A stretch of 64,000 nucleotides of DNA, taken from Natrarchaeobaculum aegyptiacum. GTDB taxonomy: Archaea > Halobacteriota > Halobacteria > Halobacteriales > Natrialbaceae. The stretch spans positions 3,844,001 to 3,908,000 of the forward strand of contig NZ_CP019893.1 in assembly GCF_002156705.1 (NCBI RefSeq). The letters run 5' to 3'. The stretch's first letter is position 1, and each line of letters starts with the position of its first letter. The position numbers and the translations under genes were made by a program. This document shows positions 26,684-36,175 of the stretch, piece after piece. Below the pieces are notes generated by a model. That model did no database searches and was not told the DNA's origin. It saw only the letters and a program-made list of their open reading frames with translations.

Positions 26684-27499
26684 GTGAAGTGGCGGTGTAC
26701 GTGGTGTGGCAAACCACACGAGTCGAACGATCCGCCCTGTGACGAGTGCGGCCACAACGTCTTCGAAGAGGCGGTCGTCCGTGCCGATCCCGACGAAGAC
26801 GACGGTACCGTCGACACTGGCATCACCTACGTCTGGCGGTGCCAGAACTGCGGGCGTGACCACGTGCGAAACAATCCGCCCTGTTCTCGCTGTGGCAACC
26901 ACGACCTCGAGAAACGGGAACAGACATACGACGAGGTCGACAGCGAACTCGAGACCCCGAGCTGGCTCGAGGTCGCCCGGCCCTACTTGCCCGTTTTCGC
27001 CGTCGTGGCCATCGTCCTCGCGCTGTTCGTGACGGGCATTATCCCGCCGTCTATCCTGCCGGGGATCGGCCAGCCGTCGCCACCCGACGCTCCGGGCGAT
27101 GCGAACGCAGCGGCCGGTCTCGAGTTCGAAACCACGGAAGCAGAGATTTACGCCCAGCTCGAGGCCGACCGCGAGGTCGAACGGACGGCAGACGACGGGC
27201 TCGCCGGCTTCGCCGAGTTCTACAACCGGAACGTCGTCCGCGAACAGACCGGCACCGACGCCGAGGGAGTCGACCCGCGTGAATTCGGCCTGGACCCCAA
27301 CGAGCCGTTCGCACTCGAGGTCGTCGGACTCGAGACCGACCTCGGTGGCTACGAGGGCGAAACCGAACTCGCCGGCGTGGTCGCCGACGCGCTGGTGGAT
27401 GCTGGCGGTGACGATGTGCTCGGCGAGGAGTACGACGCCGAGGGCGTGGACCTGCACTATCACGACGGGACGCTGTTCGTCGTCTACGTCGCGCAGTGA
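26684..27499 (+). CDS. Double zinc-ribbon membrane protein
   Basis: A 271-residue protein starting at a GTG. Two zinc ribbons occupy residues 1-75: CTWCGKP...CDECGHN and CQNCGRD...CSRCGNH. A single helix near residues 100-120 (FAVVAIVLALFVTGII) follows, then an exported or cytoplasmic C-terminal domain of 150 residues ending in LHYHDGTLFVVYVAQ. The ribbons suggest nucleic-acid or protein binding next to the membrane. The C-terminal domain is unassigned. It is common among haloarchaeal genomes, to my knowledge without a defined role. Confidence 0.75.
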   Translation: MKWRCTWCGKPHESNDPPCDECGHNVFEEAVVRADPDEDDGTVDTGITYVWRCQNCGRDHVRNNPPCSRCGNHDLEKREQTYDEVDSELETPSWLEVARPYLPVFAVVAIVLALFVTGIIPPSILPGIGQPSPPDAPGDANAAAGLEFETTEAEIYAQLEADREVERTADDGLAGFAEFYNRNVVREQTGTDAEGVDPREFGLDPNEPFALEVVGLETDLGGYEGETELAGVVADALVDAGGDDVLGEEYDAEGVDLHYHDGTLFVVYVAQ

Positions 27500-27618
27500 G
27501 TTCGGCGGCCGGCGTACGGGTCCGATCGGCCACTGCTGGCAGGAGCTCCCACCTGACAGAGTGAAATCGCTCCTTCACCTAGCTGAAAGCATATGCCCCC
27601 ACGGAAGAACGAACGAAT

Positions 27619-28521
27619 ATGGACACCCCCACTCGCCGCACGCTCCTGACCGGTTCTGCAGGAACGCTTGCCCTCCTCGCTGCAGGCTGTCTCGACGACG
27701 GCGCAACCAGCGGGAACGACGCCGGACCCAACGGCGAAGACGACTCGAGCAACGAAGACGGCGCTGGCGACGGTGAAGAGCCACGCGACGACCGGCTCAC
27801 CGAAGAGCCGCGCGTCGACGAGCCACCCCACGAGATCGATTCACCGGAGCCACCCGAGGACGACCCCGACGAGTGGAACGACCACTACCTCGGCGAGCAC
27901 ATCGAAACCGAGCCGACCCTCGAGTTCGAGGCCATCCACGGCGTCTCCCTCGAGGAGCCGACCCTGGCCGGTGGCTTCGAGGTCGAACCGTCGTCCGAGG
28001 ACGCCGCGGGCAACGATTCCGCTAGCGACGGTGACGAACAGGGTGCCGACGATTCGGTGACCGACCCCGCCGAGGAACCGCCGACCAACGCTCCCTCGGA
28101 ATCCGAGCCCGAACCTGCGCCGGTCGACGGCGAGTTCGCCGTCCACCTCCTCGAGGACGACGACGACCTGACGGACGTCTCGTTCGACCGAGCCGACGAG
28201 GACGGTCGAACCGTACTCGAGGCCGTCGACTTCGACGAGCAGGTCGTCGTGGTCGTCGAATCTGGCTGGGGCTCGAGTTCGGTTCGTCACCAGTGGGTTC
28301 GCGTCGAGGAACCCGACGACGACGGCGCGATCGACCTCCACGGTTACTACACCGACCCGCAGGTCCAGACCCACGATTACACGACGCGTCACTCGGCAGT
28401 CGTCGTCGACCGCCCCGACGAGGACGTCGCGTTCGCCCGCATCCGCCTCACCGTGAGCGAAGACCACCGCGTGAACGTCAACTCCACGGAAGGCCTCGTC
28501 TCGCTCGAGCGAGAGGAGTAA
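27619..28521 (+). CDS. Lipoprotein, function unknown
   Basis: A 300-residue lipoprotein: TRRTLLTGSAGTLALLAAGC signal and lipobox, about 150 residues of Asp/Glu/Pro linker, then a beta-sandwich-like C-terminal domain (residues 170-300: FAVHLLEDDDDLTDVSF, VVVVVESGWGSSSVRHQWV, VAFARIRLTVSEDHRVNVN). No catalytic motif is visible. It is 30 bp upstream of the cupin gene on the same strand and could be cotranscribed. Confidence 0.7.
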   Translation: MDTPTRRTLLTGSAGTLALLAAGCLDDGATSGNDAGPNGEDDSSNEDGAGDGEEPRDDRLTEEPRVDEPPHEIDSPEPPEDDPDEWNDHYLGEHIETEPTLEFEAIHGVSLEEPTLAGGFEVEPSSEDAAGNDSASDGDEQGADDSVTDPAEEPPTNAPSESEPEPAPVDGEFAVHLLEDDDDLTDVSFDRADEDGRTVLEAVDFDEQVVVVVESGWGSSSVRHQWVRVEEPDDDGAIDLHGYYTDPQVQTHDYTTRHSAVVVDRPDEDVAFARIRLTVSEDHRVNVNSTEGLVSLEREE

Positions 28522-28551
28522 GGCATTCGTTTCCCGGCGTCCCGCCTGAAG

Positions 28552-29082
28552 ATGGCGACGGAAAACTACCACGCTCGCCATCCTGCCTTCGGTATGGGCC
28601 AGGTCAACGAAACCGACCTCGAGTGGGCCGAATACGACGAGGACGACGCGACGTTCAGGCGGAAACGACTCGGCGAGGCAGCCGATTCGGAACGACTCGG
28701 CTGTAGCCTCTACGAACTCCCGCCGGAATCGCGCGCGTGGCCGTACCACTACCACACCGCGAACGAAGAGGCGTTGTACGTCCTCGCGGGCAGCGGAACG
28801 CTCAGACTCGACGGCGAGACGCACGCACTCGAGGCCGGGGATTTCGTCGCGTGTCCAGCCGACGAATCCGGCGGTCACCGGGTGTGCAACGATTCCAACG
28901 ACCCCCTGCGATACCTTGCGATATCGACGATGGTGGAGCCGGACGTAACTGTCTACCCGGAGCGAGAGAAACTCGGCGTCTTCGTCGGTTCACCGCCAGG
29001 CGGCCGGGGCGAACGATCCCTGCACGGGTACTATCCGCTCGACGCCGACGTCGACTACTGGGAGAGCGATGACGAACGATGA
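28552..29082 (+). CDS. Cupin-domain protein
   Basis: A 176-residue protein with one cupin barrel. Motif 1 is PYHYHTANEEALYVLAGSG (His-His and Glu as metal ligands) and motif 2 is FVACPADESGGHRVCN with the last His. The N-terminal 45 residues include a Trp/Glu-rich stretch (DLEWAEYDEDDATFRRKRLG). The C-terminal LGVFVGSPPGG plus YYPLDADVDYW is conserved in this haloarchaeal family. Sugar or small-molecule binding is likely; the substrate is unknown. Confidence 0.85.
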   Translation: MATENYHARHPAFGMGQVNETDLEWAEYDEDDATFRRKRLGEAADSERLGCSLYELPPESRAWPYHYHTANEEALYVLAGSGTLRLDGETHALEAGDFVACPADESGGHRVCNDSNDPLRYLAISTMVEPDVTVYPEREKLGVFVGSPPGGRGERSLHGYYPLDADVDYWESDDER

Positions 29083-29147
29083 ACCGTGAGAGCACCGGCA
29101 GAATCGAGAGCGATCGAGAATGATCGAGTGCGGTAAGAACGAGCCGG

Positions 29148-29432
29148 TCAGGCTGCCGCTTCGAACGCCTCACGGAAGGTAACTGCCTTCTCGCGGACGT
29201 CCGCTGCAGCCTCCTCGAGCGCGTCGAGTGGGTCGACGCCGCCTTCGGTCTTGATCGTCAGGATCGGCTCGGTCTGGCCACCGGACTGCTCGGGGTTGAC
29301 GTCGTACGTCGCCGCACGAACGTCGTCGTGCTCGAGTAGGGTGCCCTTGAGTACGTTCATGAACGTGTGGTCCTCGCCCGCGATCTCGATCGAGAGTTCT
29401 TCCTCGCTGCTCTCGGTGACCCGCAGTTCCAT
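29148..29432 (-). CDS. rpoL: DNA-directed RNA polymerase subunit L
   Basis: A 94-residue Rpo11 homologue. It pairs with subunit D in the assembly platform of archaeal RNA polymerase. Signature is [24 protein letters not shown] in part, then [23 protein letters not shown]. The full length is as expected. It is divergent from the rhomboid gene with a 137-bp shared upstream region. Confidence 0.95.
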   Translation of the reverse strand: MELRVTESSEEELSIEIAGEDHTFMNVLKGTLLEHDDVRAATYDVNPEQSGGQTEPILTIKTEGGVDPLDALEEAAADVREKAVTFREAFEAAA

Positions 29433-29569
29433 ACTGACGTACTGCGTTCGTCATCCGCTTGTACCTTTCGAAGCCCGTCGTGGCCGGCCGAACGCAGCCT
29501 GCGAGCCGAGACGGGACGCCGATTCGTTCGAAAGTAACCACTATACCCCCTCCGTCGAACCACTGGAAC

Positions 29570-31453
29570 ATGCTCTCGTTCGTCGGCCCCGTTCTCGCCG
29601 CGGTCGTGGTACTCTCGGTAGTGGGGTCGATCGCCGTCGTCCGCTGGCTGCAGGAGCCGCCTCGAGGCTGGTACGAGGTTGCCTCCGCTCGGCTGGTCTA
29701 CGGCGTCCCGTGGGGGACGCTGATCGTGCTGTCGATCGTCCTCGCTGTCTACCTGTTCGTCCAGGACGGGGTCACCGATCCGTCGAACCCGGTGTCGCTC
29801 CCGTTCCGTTCCTGGTCGTACTTCTCGCCGCTCGGGATGGCGCTGGGATCGTTCGCACACGCCAGCTTCGGCCACCTGCTCGGGAACGTCGCCGGTGCGC
29901 TCGTCGTCGCACCGATCGCCGAGTACGCGTGGGGACACTACCCGCAGACGCGCAGTGGCGACGACTCGAGCACCCGATCGGGGCTCGGAGGGGCTCTCGA
30001 GACGGCCTGGGTCACCCCCTGGGTTCGCGCAGCGGTGATCTTTCCGCTCGCTGTCGTCGTGATCGGGCTGGTGACCAGCCTGTTCTCGCTCGGCCCGGTC
30101 ATCGGCTTCTCCGGACTCGTCTACGCCTTCGCCGGATTCGCGATCGTCCGTTACCCGATTACCACGCTCCTCGCGACGACGCTCCTGCAAAGTGCCGTCC
30201 TCACCACCTACCGGGCCCTCCAGACGCCAGTGCTCGTCTACGTCGCCGAAGCCAGCCCGCCGTCGCCACCGTCGTGGGCGACGATCGCGATCCAGGGTCA
30301 CGCTCTGGGCTTCTTCCTCGGACTGGTCTGTGGGTTGCTCGTACTCGAGCGGCGGTCCGTTAGACCCGATCCACTGCACGTCTGGCTCGCGATCTTGCTC
30401 TTTGCGATCTCGAAAGGGCTGTGGCAGATCTACTGGTTCGGCGAGGGTAACACCTTCCTGCGATTCCAGGGTCCCGGACTCGCGATCGTCGCAATCCTCG
30501 CACTCGTCATCACGCTCGCCATCGTCGCCTCGAGTCGGCCCCTGTTGCCGCCGGGGCTCGACGGCCGACTGCGACGGACGCTCGAACGACTCCCGGGGAA
30601 CGAAGCGGGCCGGACGACGGACCCACCGTCGCCGCTCGAGCGCCCGCTGGAACTGGCACAAAGCGCGGACCTCGGGTCGGCTCGCTCGGCAGTCCGTCTC
30701 GATCGGGTGACCAGCCTCGCTGCCGGCGGTCGAACGGACGACCGACCGCCGCTCTCGCCGAGTACGCGCCGTGGAGCGGCGTTCTTCGTCGTCCTGTTCG
30801 TCGTGGCGATTCTCGCCGGGATGGCCGTGCCGACGAACCTGTTCGTCCTCGCAGAGCCGACCCACGATCCGGAAACCGCGATCGAAATCGAGGGCTACGC
30901 CGTCGAGTACGCCGAATCGACGGACAACCAGCTCGTCTCCGGAATCGGTATCGAGGCGATCGAGAGCGACGAGGGGCTCGAGGCCAGCGGCGTGATCGTC
31001 TCGAGTGCGGATCGAAACCTCTGGCTCGAGGAGGTCTCGAGCGATCAGCTCGCTTTTAGCGGGAACGAATCGATTACCGTGGGTGGCCCCGGCTGGCGCG
31101 AAACGGTCTACGCCGAACGGACCGGCTGGGACGTCGTCGGCAACGAGACGGTGTACAACGTCCACCTGTCCGGCCCCGACGACGAGCGCCTCGCGTTCGA
31201 GTCCGGCGGTGCCGTCGCGGATCCGCAGGTCGCAGGCCAGCGGCTGGCCGTCGTCCCGCAGGACGGCGACTTCTACGTCGGCGCTGGCGACTCGGTCGAA
31301 GAGGGGCTCGAGGGTGCACCCGTCCCGGCCGCAAACGAGTCGGTCGACGTCGGCAACGTCACCGTCGAGCGCGATGCCGACGGCGAAACGCTGTACGCAG
31401 TCGCCGACGGGACGAGGGTCGCCATCGCGAACGAGGAGACGTACCGGGGCTGA
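29570..31453 (+). CDS. Rhomboid family intramembrane serine protease with exported C-terminal domain
   Basis: A 627-residue protein. The rhomboid core covers about residues 60-290. It has SFAHASFGHLLGNVAGA, the nucleophile in VIGFSGLVYAFAG and the base His in IQGHALGFFLGLVCG. Two more helices follow, then a cytoplasmic linker (residues 330-400), another helix AAFFVVLFVVAILAGMAVP and about 210 residues of predicted extracellular beta-rich domain. Rhomboids cut single-pass membrane proteins within the bilayer. In Haloferax one rhomboid affects S-layer glycoprotein modification. The large C-terminal domain may select substrates. The ATG at 29570 puts the start directly at the first helix. Confidence 0.9.
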   Translation: MLSFVGPVLAAVVVLSVVGSIAVVRWLQEPPRGWYEVASARLVYGVPWGTLIVLSIVLAVYLFVQDGVTDPSNPVSLPFRSWSYFSPLGMALGSFAHASFGHLLGNVAGALVVAPIAEYAWGHYPQTRSGDDSSTRSGLGGALETAWVTPWVRAAVIFPLAVVVIGLVTSLFSLGPVIGFSGLVYAFAGFAIVRYPITTLLATTLLQSAVLTTYRALQTPVLVYVAEASPPSPPSWATIAIQGHALGFFLGLVCGLLVLERRSVRPDPLHVWLAILLFAISKGLWQIYWFGEGNTFLRFQGPGLAIVAILALVITLAIVASSRPLLPPGLDGRLRRTLERLPGNEAGRTTDPPSPLERPLELAQSADLGSARSAVRLDRVTSLAAGGRTDDRPPLSPSTRRGAAFFVVLFVVAILAGMAVPTNLFVLAEPTHDPETAIEIEGYAVEYAESTDNQLVSGIGIEAIESDEGLEASGVIVSSADRNLWLEEVSSDQLAFSGNESITVGGPGWRETVYAERTGWDVVGNETVYNVHLSGPDDERLAFESGGAVADPQVAGQRLAVVPQDGDFYVGAGDSVEEGLEGAPVPAANESVDVGNVTVERDADGETLYAVADGTRVAIANEETYRG

Positions 31454-31794
31454 CGACACCGCTGGACCCCGTGGACGATCACGGGACAGCTGTACGCTCT
31501 CCGGACAGGGAGTCCAGCCGACCCAGAGACCAGCGTCCGTGGTATCCGGGGTGCAAACCGGCCCGTCGTAGCGATTTCGATCGACCCGTTCGCCGACGAC
31601 GTCCCTCGAGTGGTCGCCCAGAATCGCGGTACGCAATCCGTATCGTCACTCACGACCGTCGAACACTCTCCTGTACGGGGACGTTTCTTCGCTGCCGCGT
31701 GAGGCAATCGCGTTAACCGTGACGTGGCACCCGGAAGCCTGTGGGAAACAATGTCCGGTCTCGTGGCGGGTTCGACCGAGTTGACTGGCCGACA
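31454..31794. other. Intergenic region before the ABC operon
   Basis: No convincing gene. Short frames are Arg/Ser-rich. A TTAACCGTGACG segment near 31711 could be part of the promoter for the ABC operon. A GTG at 31741 gives an alternative, longer start for the ATPase gene. Confidence 0.4.
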
Positions 31795-32562
31795 ATGATC
31801 AACCGAATACTGCGGGTTTCGGGCACTGCCACGACGAGCCAGAGCGAGCGAGCGCCGGCCAGTCGGGCACCCGTCTCGCTCGAGCGCGTCACACACGAGT
31901 ACGGCACCGGAGGCGGGCGGTTCGGTCGCGGGCCCGAACGAACCGTGACGGCCCTCGACGGCGTCTCCCTCTCGGTCGATCCCGGCGAAATCGTCGGCCT
32001 CGAGGGTCCAAGCGGCAGCGGAAAGTCGACGATCATCCACGCCGTCGCCGGCTTGCTCGTTCCGACGACGGGGTCGGTTCGCCTCCTCGAGACCGATCTC
32101 ACGGCGCTCACCGATCGCGAGCGCACGCGGGTGCGTCGTCGACACGTCGGGATCGTCTTCCAGCGGTTTCACCTCCTGCCGTCGCTGTCGGCGCGAGCCA
32201 ACGTCGCGCTCCCACTGGTGCAGGCCGGGGTCCCGAGACGCCGACGACGCGAGCGCGCAAGCGAATTGCTCGCGACCGTCGGCCTGGCGGATCGCACGAC
32301 GCACCTCCCGAGCGAACTCAGTGGCGGTGAACGACAGCGCGTCGCCATTGCAAGAGCCCTCGCGACGGATCCCGACGTGCTCGTCGCCGACGAACCCACC
32401 GGAGAACTCGACACCGAGACCGGCCGCGACGTCCTCGAGTTGCTGACGGCGCTCGGAGAAGAACGTGCCGTGCTGGTTGCCTCTCACGACGCCGACACGC
32501 TGGCCGTCGCCGACCGGGTGGTCACGCTTCGGGACGGACGGGTGGTCGACGATGGCCGATGA
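31795..32562 (+). CDS. ABC transporter ATP-binding protein (MacB/LolD type)
   Basis: A 255-residue ATPase (273 if it starts at the GTG at 31741). Walker A is GPSGSGKST, the Q-loop is VGIVFQRFHLLPSLS, the signature is LSGGERQRVAIARAL and Walker B is VLVADEPTGELD, followed by the switch His in VASHDADT. The spacing and text are LolD/MacB-like, a class that drives mechanotransmission through FtsX-like permeases instead of a solute channel. It overlaps the next permease gene by 11 nt. Confidence 0.92.
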   Translation: MINRILRVSGTATTSQSERAPASRAPVSLERVTHEYGTGGGRFGRGPERTVTALDGVSLSVDPGEIVGLEGPSGSGKSTIIHAVAGLLVPTTGSVRLLETDLTALTDRERTRVRRRHVGIVFQRFHLLPSLSARANVALPLVQAGVPRRRRRERASELLATVGLADRTTHLPSELSGGERQRVAIARALATDPDVLVADEPTGELDTETGRDVLELLTALGEERAVLVASHDADTLAVADRVVTLRDGRVVDDGR

Positions 32563-33823
32563 CCCGGATCTGGATGGCACGCGGCGGGTGCGCTGGCGCG
32601 GGCTGCTCTCGCTGTCGGTCGCACGACTCTGGCGACGTGCCACGAGCACCAGACGCCGGCGCGTCGCGACGACCCTGCTCACCGTCGCGACGACGATCGC
32701 GCTCCTGTTGACTGTCACCGGCGTTGCGCTCGCACTGGCCGACGGAGGTGCGGCGGCCGATTCCGACGCCGAGGTACAGATCGTCCCCGACGACAGTGCG
32801 ACTCTCTCGACCGTCGACGGCGTCGAACGGCCGCGACTCGGCGAGGCCAACCAGCGAGCCGCGACTATCGCAGACGACGAGGCGGTCGACCACGCCTCGC
32901 CAGTACTGGCCGAACCGGGCTCACTCGAGTCGGTCGACGACGGCGAGCGACAGCGCGTCCTCCTCGTCGGAGTCGTCGCCGACGATCAGTCCCGGACCGT
33001 CGGTGGGCTCCCGACCGACGACCTCGAGCCCGGTGACCCCCACTACGCCGACGGCGACTACGATGGCCCGCCGCAGGGCGAGATCGTCCTCTCACAGGCC
33101 GCAGCCGAGCGACTCGGGGCGAGCGAAGGCGACGAACTCGGCGTTCCCGCACCCGAAGCGGCCAGTGAGACGATGACGCTCAGTCTCGAGGTCGTCGCCG
33201 TCGAGGAAGCCGAAAGCGACGGCGACACGGACGTCCCGATCGCGCTGGTCCAGGCGAGCGAACTCCAGTCGTTCACCGGCGCGAGTGAGGGGGAACTCGC
33301 CGACCGCGTCGTCGTCTGGGGCGACGCTGATGGGGCCGCGAGTGCCGCGAAATCGACCTATCCAGACGCCAGCGTGGAATCGACCGGGAGCGTCGACCCG
33401 AGTGCACTCTTCGACGACGCGCTAGCGCTCGCTGCCAGCCTGCTGGCTGCCCTCGTTGGGATCGTCCTCTGTGCATCGTTCGTCGCCACCACCGCCGGGA
33501 TGACCGTCGACGACGACCGCCGGTCGCTCGCGGTCCTCGAGTCCATCGGCATCCCTCAGCGAGGCCGGTTGACCGTCGTCGCCGTCTCGACGCTGCTCAC
33601 CACGGTCTGTGGGGCGCTGATCGGGGCCGGGATCGGGTACGTCGGCATCTACGCCGTCAACGCCGTCGCGAGCGCGACGATCGCCCCCGGGACGATCGCC
33701 CTCGCGCACCCGGTGTTCGTTCCCTACGCCGTCGGCGTCGCACTCGTCGCCGGACTGGTCGCGATCCCCTATCCGCTCGTGATCGCCGCCCGCACGAACG
33801 TCCTCGAGGAGGTGGGTCGATGA
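32552..33823 (+). CDS. FtsX-like ABC permease
   Basis: A 423-residue permease. One helix lies near residues 38-58 (TLLTVATTIALLLTVTGVAL), followed by a large extracellular domain of about 230 residues (EVQIVPDDSATLSTVDGVER onward, with GEIVLSQAAAERLGASEGDEL typical of MacB periplasmic domains). Three C-terminal helices form the FtsX core (LAASLLAALVGIVLCASFVA, DDRRSLAVLESIGI and two more). It overlaps the second permease by ATGA. The pair with one ATPase could extrude lipoproteins or peptides or act in envelope signalling. Confidence 0.88.
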   Translation: MADDPDLDGTRRVRWRGLLSLSVARLWRRATSTRRRRVATTLLTVATTIALLLTVTGVALALADGGAAADSDAEVQIVPDDSATLSTVDGVERPRLGEANQRAATIADDEAVDHASPVLAEPGSLESVDDGERQRVLLVGVVADDQSRTVGGLPTDDLEPGDPHYADGDYDGPPQGEIVLSQAAAERLGASEGDELGVPAPEAASETMTLSLEVVAVEEAESDGDTDVPIALVQASELQSFTGASEGELADRVVVWGDADGAASAAKSTYPDASVESTGSVDPSALFDDALALAASLLAALVGIVLCASFVATTAGMTVDDDRRSLAVLESIGIPQRGRLTVVAVSTLLTTVCGALIGAGIGYVGIYAVNAVASATIAPGTIALAHPVFVPYAVGVALVAGLVAIPYPLVIAARTNVLEEVGR

Positions 33824-35055
33824 GCCCACGCAGCACCGTCAGGTGGCGCGCGGCCGTCGGCATCGCGCTGGCATCCCTTCGGCGATCACCGGCACGAACG
33901 ACCCTCGCGGTCCTCGCCGTCGCGCTCGCCGTCCTCTCGGTGACCGTCCTCGCCAGCCTCGGCGTCGGCGTCGTCGCCATGGGCGAAGACGGCCTCGAGA
34001 ACGCAGACCGGGACGTCTGGGTCTCGAGCGATCCGGTCGATCCCGCGACCAGCGGCGCGGAGAACCCGATCGTTGGCTCCCACGAGCTGTCGGTCGAACT
34101 CGCCGAACGCGACGACGTCCGCGCGGCCGCGCCCATCGCCATGCACGACGTCTACGTCGGCACCGACCCGGACGACCTCGAGCGCGAATCCGCCGTCGGC
34201 GTCCAGGCGACCCACGACGGATTCGACTTCGAGGAGGGGGGCGGCTTCGACACCTTCGACGACGTCTACGAGAACGGCCGATCGAACGAACCGACGACCG
34301 AGGAAATCGTGCTCGACCCCGCGGTCGCAGACGAACTCGGCGTGGAGGTCGGCGATACCATCTACGTCGGCACCAGCCGAGAGACCGCACCCGACCACGA
34401 GTTTACCGTCGTCGGTACCTCTGACTACTACTCGCAGTTCCTCGGGTCGGAAACCGTGACCGTCCCGCTGGGCGACCTGCAGGCCCTCGCTGGCACCACT
34501 GGCACCGACCGCGCGACGTTCGTCACCGCCGCACTCGAGGACGACGCCGACGCCGACGCCGACGAGGTCGCGGCCGAACTCGACGAGGAGTACCCCGAGT
34601 ACGACGTCCGATCGAGCGACGACCAGATGGGCGCGTTCCTCGAGGAACGCCCGCTCGTCCTCGCGAGCGGCGTCACGCTCGTCGGCCTCGCCGTCGTCGG
34701 CGGCCTCGTCCTCACGACCAACCTGTTCGCGCTCGTCACCGCCCAGCAGCGCGAAGAGCTGGCGGCGCTGCGGGCCGTCGGCCTCTCGAAAGGGCTGCTC
34801 GCGGGGACGGTCGGTACCCAGGGCGTCGTCGTCGGTCTCCTCGGCGGTCTCGTCGGCCTCGCGGCGACCCCGATTGCCGTCGGCGGACTCAACCGCTTCT
34901 CGCGGTCGGTCATCGGCTTCGAAGACGTCCTCTCTACCCCGCTCGAGGTCTACGTCATCGGACTCGGACTGGCGCTCTTCGTCGGTACCGTCGTCGCCGT
35001 CGTCACCGGCTTCCGGGCTGGCAGGTTCGCCCGCGTCGAACATCTCGAGGAGTGA
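33820..35055 (+). CDS. FtsX-like ABC permease
   Basis: A 411-residue partner of the preceding permease with the same layout. It has a helix TTLAVLAVALAVLSVTVLAS, an acidic extracellular domain (residues 55-275) with VLDPAVADELGVEVGDTIYVG, then three helices around LVGLAVVGGLVLTTNLFALV, REELAALRAVGLSKGLLAG and VYVIGLGLALFVGTVVAVV. The REELAALRAVG segment contacts the ATPase in MacB-like systems. It is the last gene of the operon. Confidence 0.9.
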   Translation: MSPRSTVRWRAAVGIALASLRRSPARTTLAVLAVALAVLSVTVLASLGVGVVAMGEDGLENADRDVWVSSDPVDPATSGAENPIVGSHELSVELAERDDVRAAAPIAMHDVYVGTDPDDLERESAVGVQATHDGFDFEEGGGFDTFDDVYENGRSNEPTTEEIVLDPAVADELGVEVGDTIYVGTSRETAPDHEFTVVGTSDYYSQFLGSETVTVPLGDLQALAGTTGTDRATFVTAALEDDADADADEVAAELDEEYPEYDVRSSDDQMGAFLEERPLVLASGVTLVGLAVVGGLVLTTNLFALVTAQQREELAALRAVGLSKGLLAGTVGTQGVVVGLLGGLVGLAATPIAVGGLNRFSRSVIGFEDVLSTPLEVYVIGLGLALFVGTVVAVVTGFRAGRFARVEHLEE

Positions 35056-35140
35056 GAGTCGTACCGTCGGCGATACGTTCAGTTTCACTTTCAGTCCGCG
35101 TTCGGCAAACGCTCAATTACCCAACCAGTGTACCACAGGC

Positions 35141-35686
35141 ATGGTCCTCGATCACCGGCAGGTCGATACGGGAGACGACGACCGGTACTGGCTCTCCGCC
35201 CGCCGCGTCACCGGCTACCCGCGTATCGCCCGCGATGGCTACTTCCCGACCCACGGAGTCACCCGCCCCGCCGCGGTAACAGTCGCCGACCTCCCGCCCG
35301 CAGACTCCGACGCGGTGCGCGCACTCGACGAGTGTGCCCTCGAGTCCCGGCTCACGAGTGGTACGTGGGAAGTCCCAGTAACCGACGACGTGCTCTCGCG
35401 CTGGCGGGCCATCCTCGCCGACGTCAGCGCCGAACAGTTCTGGGACGCAAAATTGACGACCGCCGCCGGCCGCGACGCACTGGGCTACGACGAGTACGTC
35501 GTCGCCGTCTACACGCCCACCTACTTCGACACCGCAGATGTCTTCCGCGTTCGCGACCGCCTCCGAACCCACCACGACGTCACCGCGGAGATCAGGTACC
35601 GCCCCGACGTCTACGTCCGAAACGGGATCGACGACGAGACGGCCCCCGAGTGGGGACTCGATGACGCAGCCCGGTTCCGGGATTGA
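35141..35686 (+). CDS. Bles03-like protein (putative phosphothreonine lyase domain family)
   Basis: A 181-residue soluble protein. The text RYWLSARRVTGYPRI, GTWEVPVTDDVLSRWRAI, YVVAVYTPTYFDTADVFRVR and IRYRPDVYVRNGI follows the Bles03/UPF0696 fold (eIF4E-like alpha/beta), which haloarchaeal annotation often names putative phosphothreonine lyase domain. No catalytic function is established. The TGA stop is formed by the first bases of the IS200/IS605 right end that abuts the gene, so the natural C-terminus may have been altered by insertion. I chose the ATG at 35141; upstream in-frame text belongs to the permease region. Confidence 0.7.
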   Translation: MVLDHRQVDTGDDDRYWLSARRVTGYPRIARDGYFPTHGVTRPAAVTVADLPPADSDAVRALDECALESRLTSGTWEVPVTDDVLSRWRAILADVSAEQFWDAKLTTAAGRDALGYDEYVVAVYTPTYFDTADVFRVRDRLRTHHDVTAEIRYRPDVYVRNGIDDETAPEWGLDDAARFRD

Positions 35687-36062
35687 CATCCTCCTCCGCG
35701 TGAACGCGGGAGGAATCCCACGGCACCGAACCGTTGAGTTGGGAATTTCAGGTTCGCAGATCACCAAGCCAACGCACCGTCAGAATCGGTGAGTGGCCGG
35801 TCTGTGGGCAGTCTCCTGGGAGTGCCAAGCCCCCGGTACTCCTATCCTCGGTTGGGTTCGACCCTCGTGGTTGTTTGTGCCCGGCGGGGGTCGAATCAAC
35901 GGTAACGGACTCGGAGTTACTTCTTCGGTCGGGTCGCCCGGTGCTTGTTATTTGATTCCCACGTGGGCACACCCTGTTTCCAGCGTGGGCGGACACTCGA
36001 ACCGCCAGTTTCGGGCGCTCGGCTACATTGGGGTCATAGCCAATGTGCCGACACGCATACAT
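35683..36062 (-). mobile_element. IS200/IS605 (TnpB/IS1341-type) 3'-end relic, omega-RNA region
   Basis: Read on the minus strand, a degenerate TnpB-like C-terminal frame is followed by ACTCAACGGTTCGGTGCCGT. The terminal hairpin comes next (on the plus strand CTCCTCCGCG, loop TGAA, CGCGGGAGG) and then the end GGATGTCAAT. TTGACATCCTCC at the plus-strand edge is the usual terminus of these elements. It is the inverted counterpart of the 16.4-16.7 kb relic. No complete TnpB remains upstream, so the element is dead in place. Confidence 0.6.
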
Positions 36063-36175
36063 ACGTCAGTGTGAAACAAAAACGTACGGGAATTCCCGCT
36101 GTGACGGCGCGTATCCACGCCGTGAACGACGTGGTATTGCGCCTGCTCCGGGTATAACTGCCACGATCGGGTCGT

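Noticed and set aside
29357-31636. 759-codon minus-strand frame opposite the rhomboid gene
   Set aside because: Antisense shadow; Arg/Asp-rich without recognisable motifs, and it also covers the end of rpoL.
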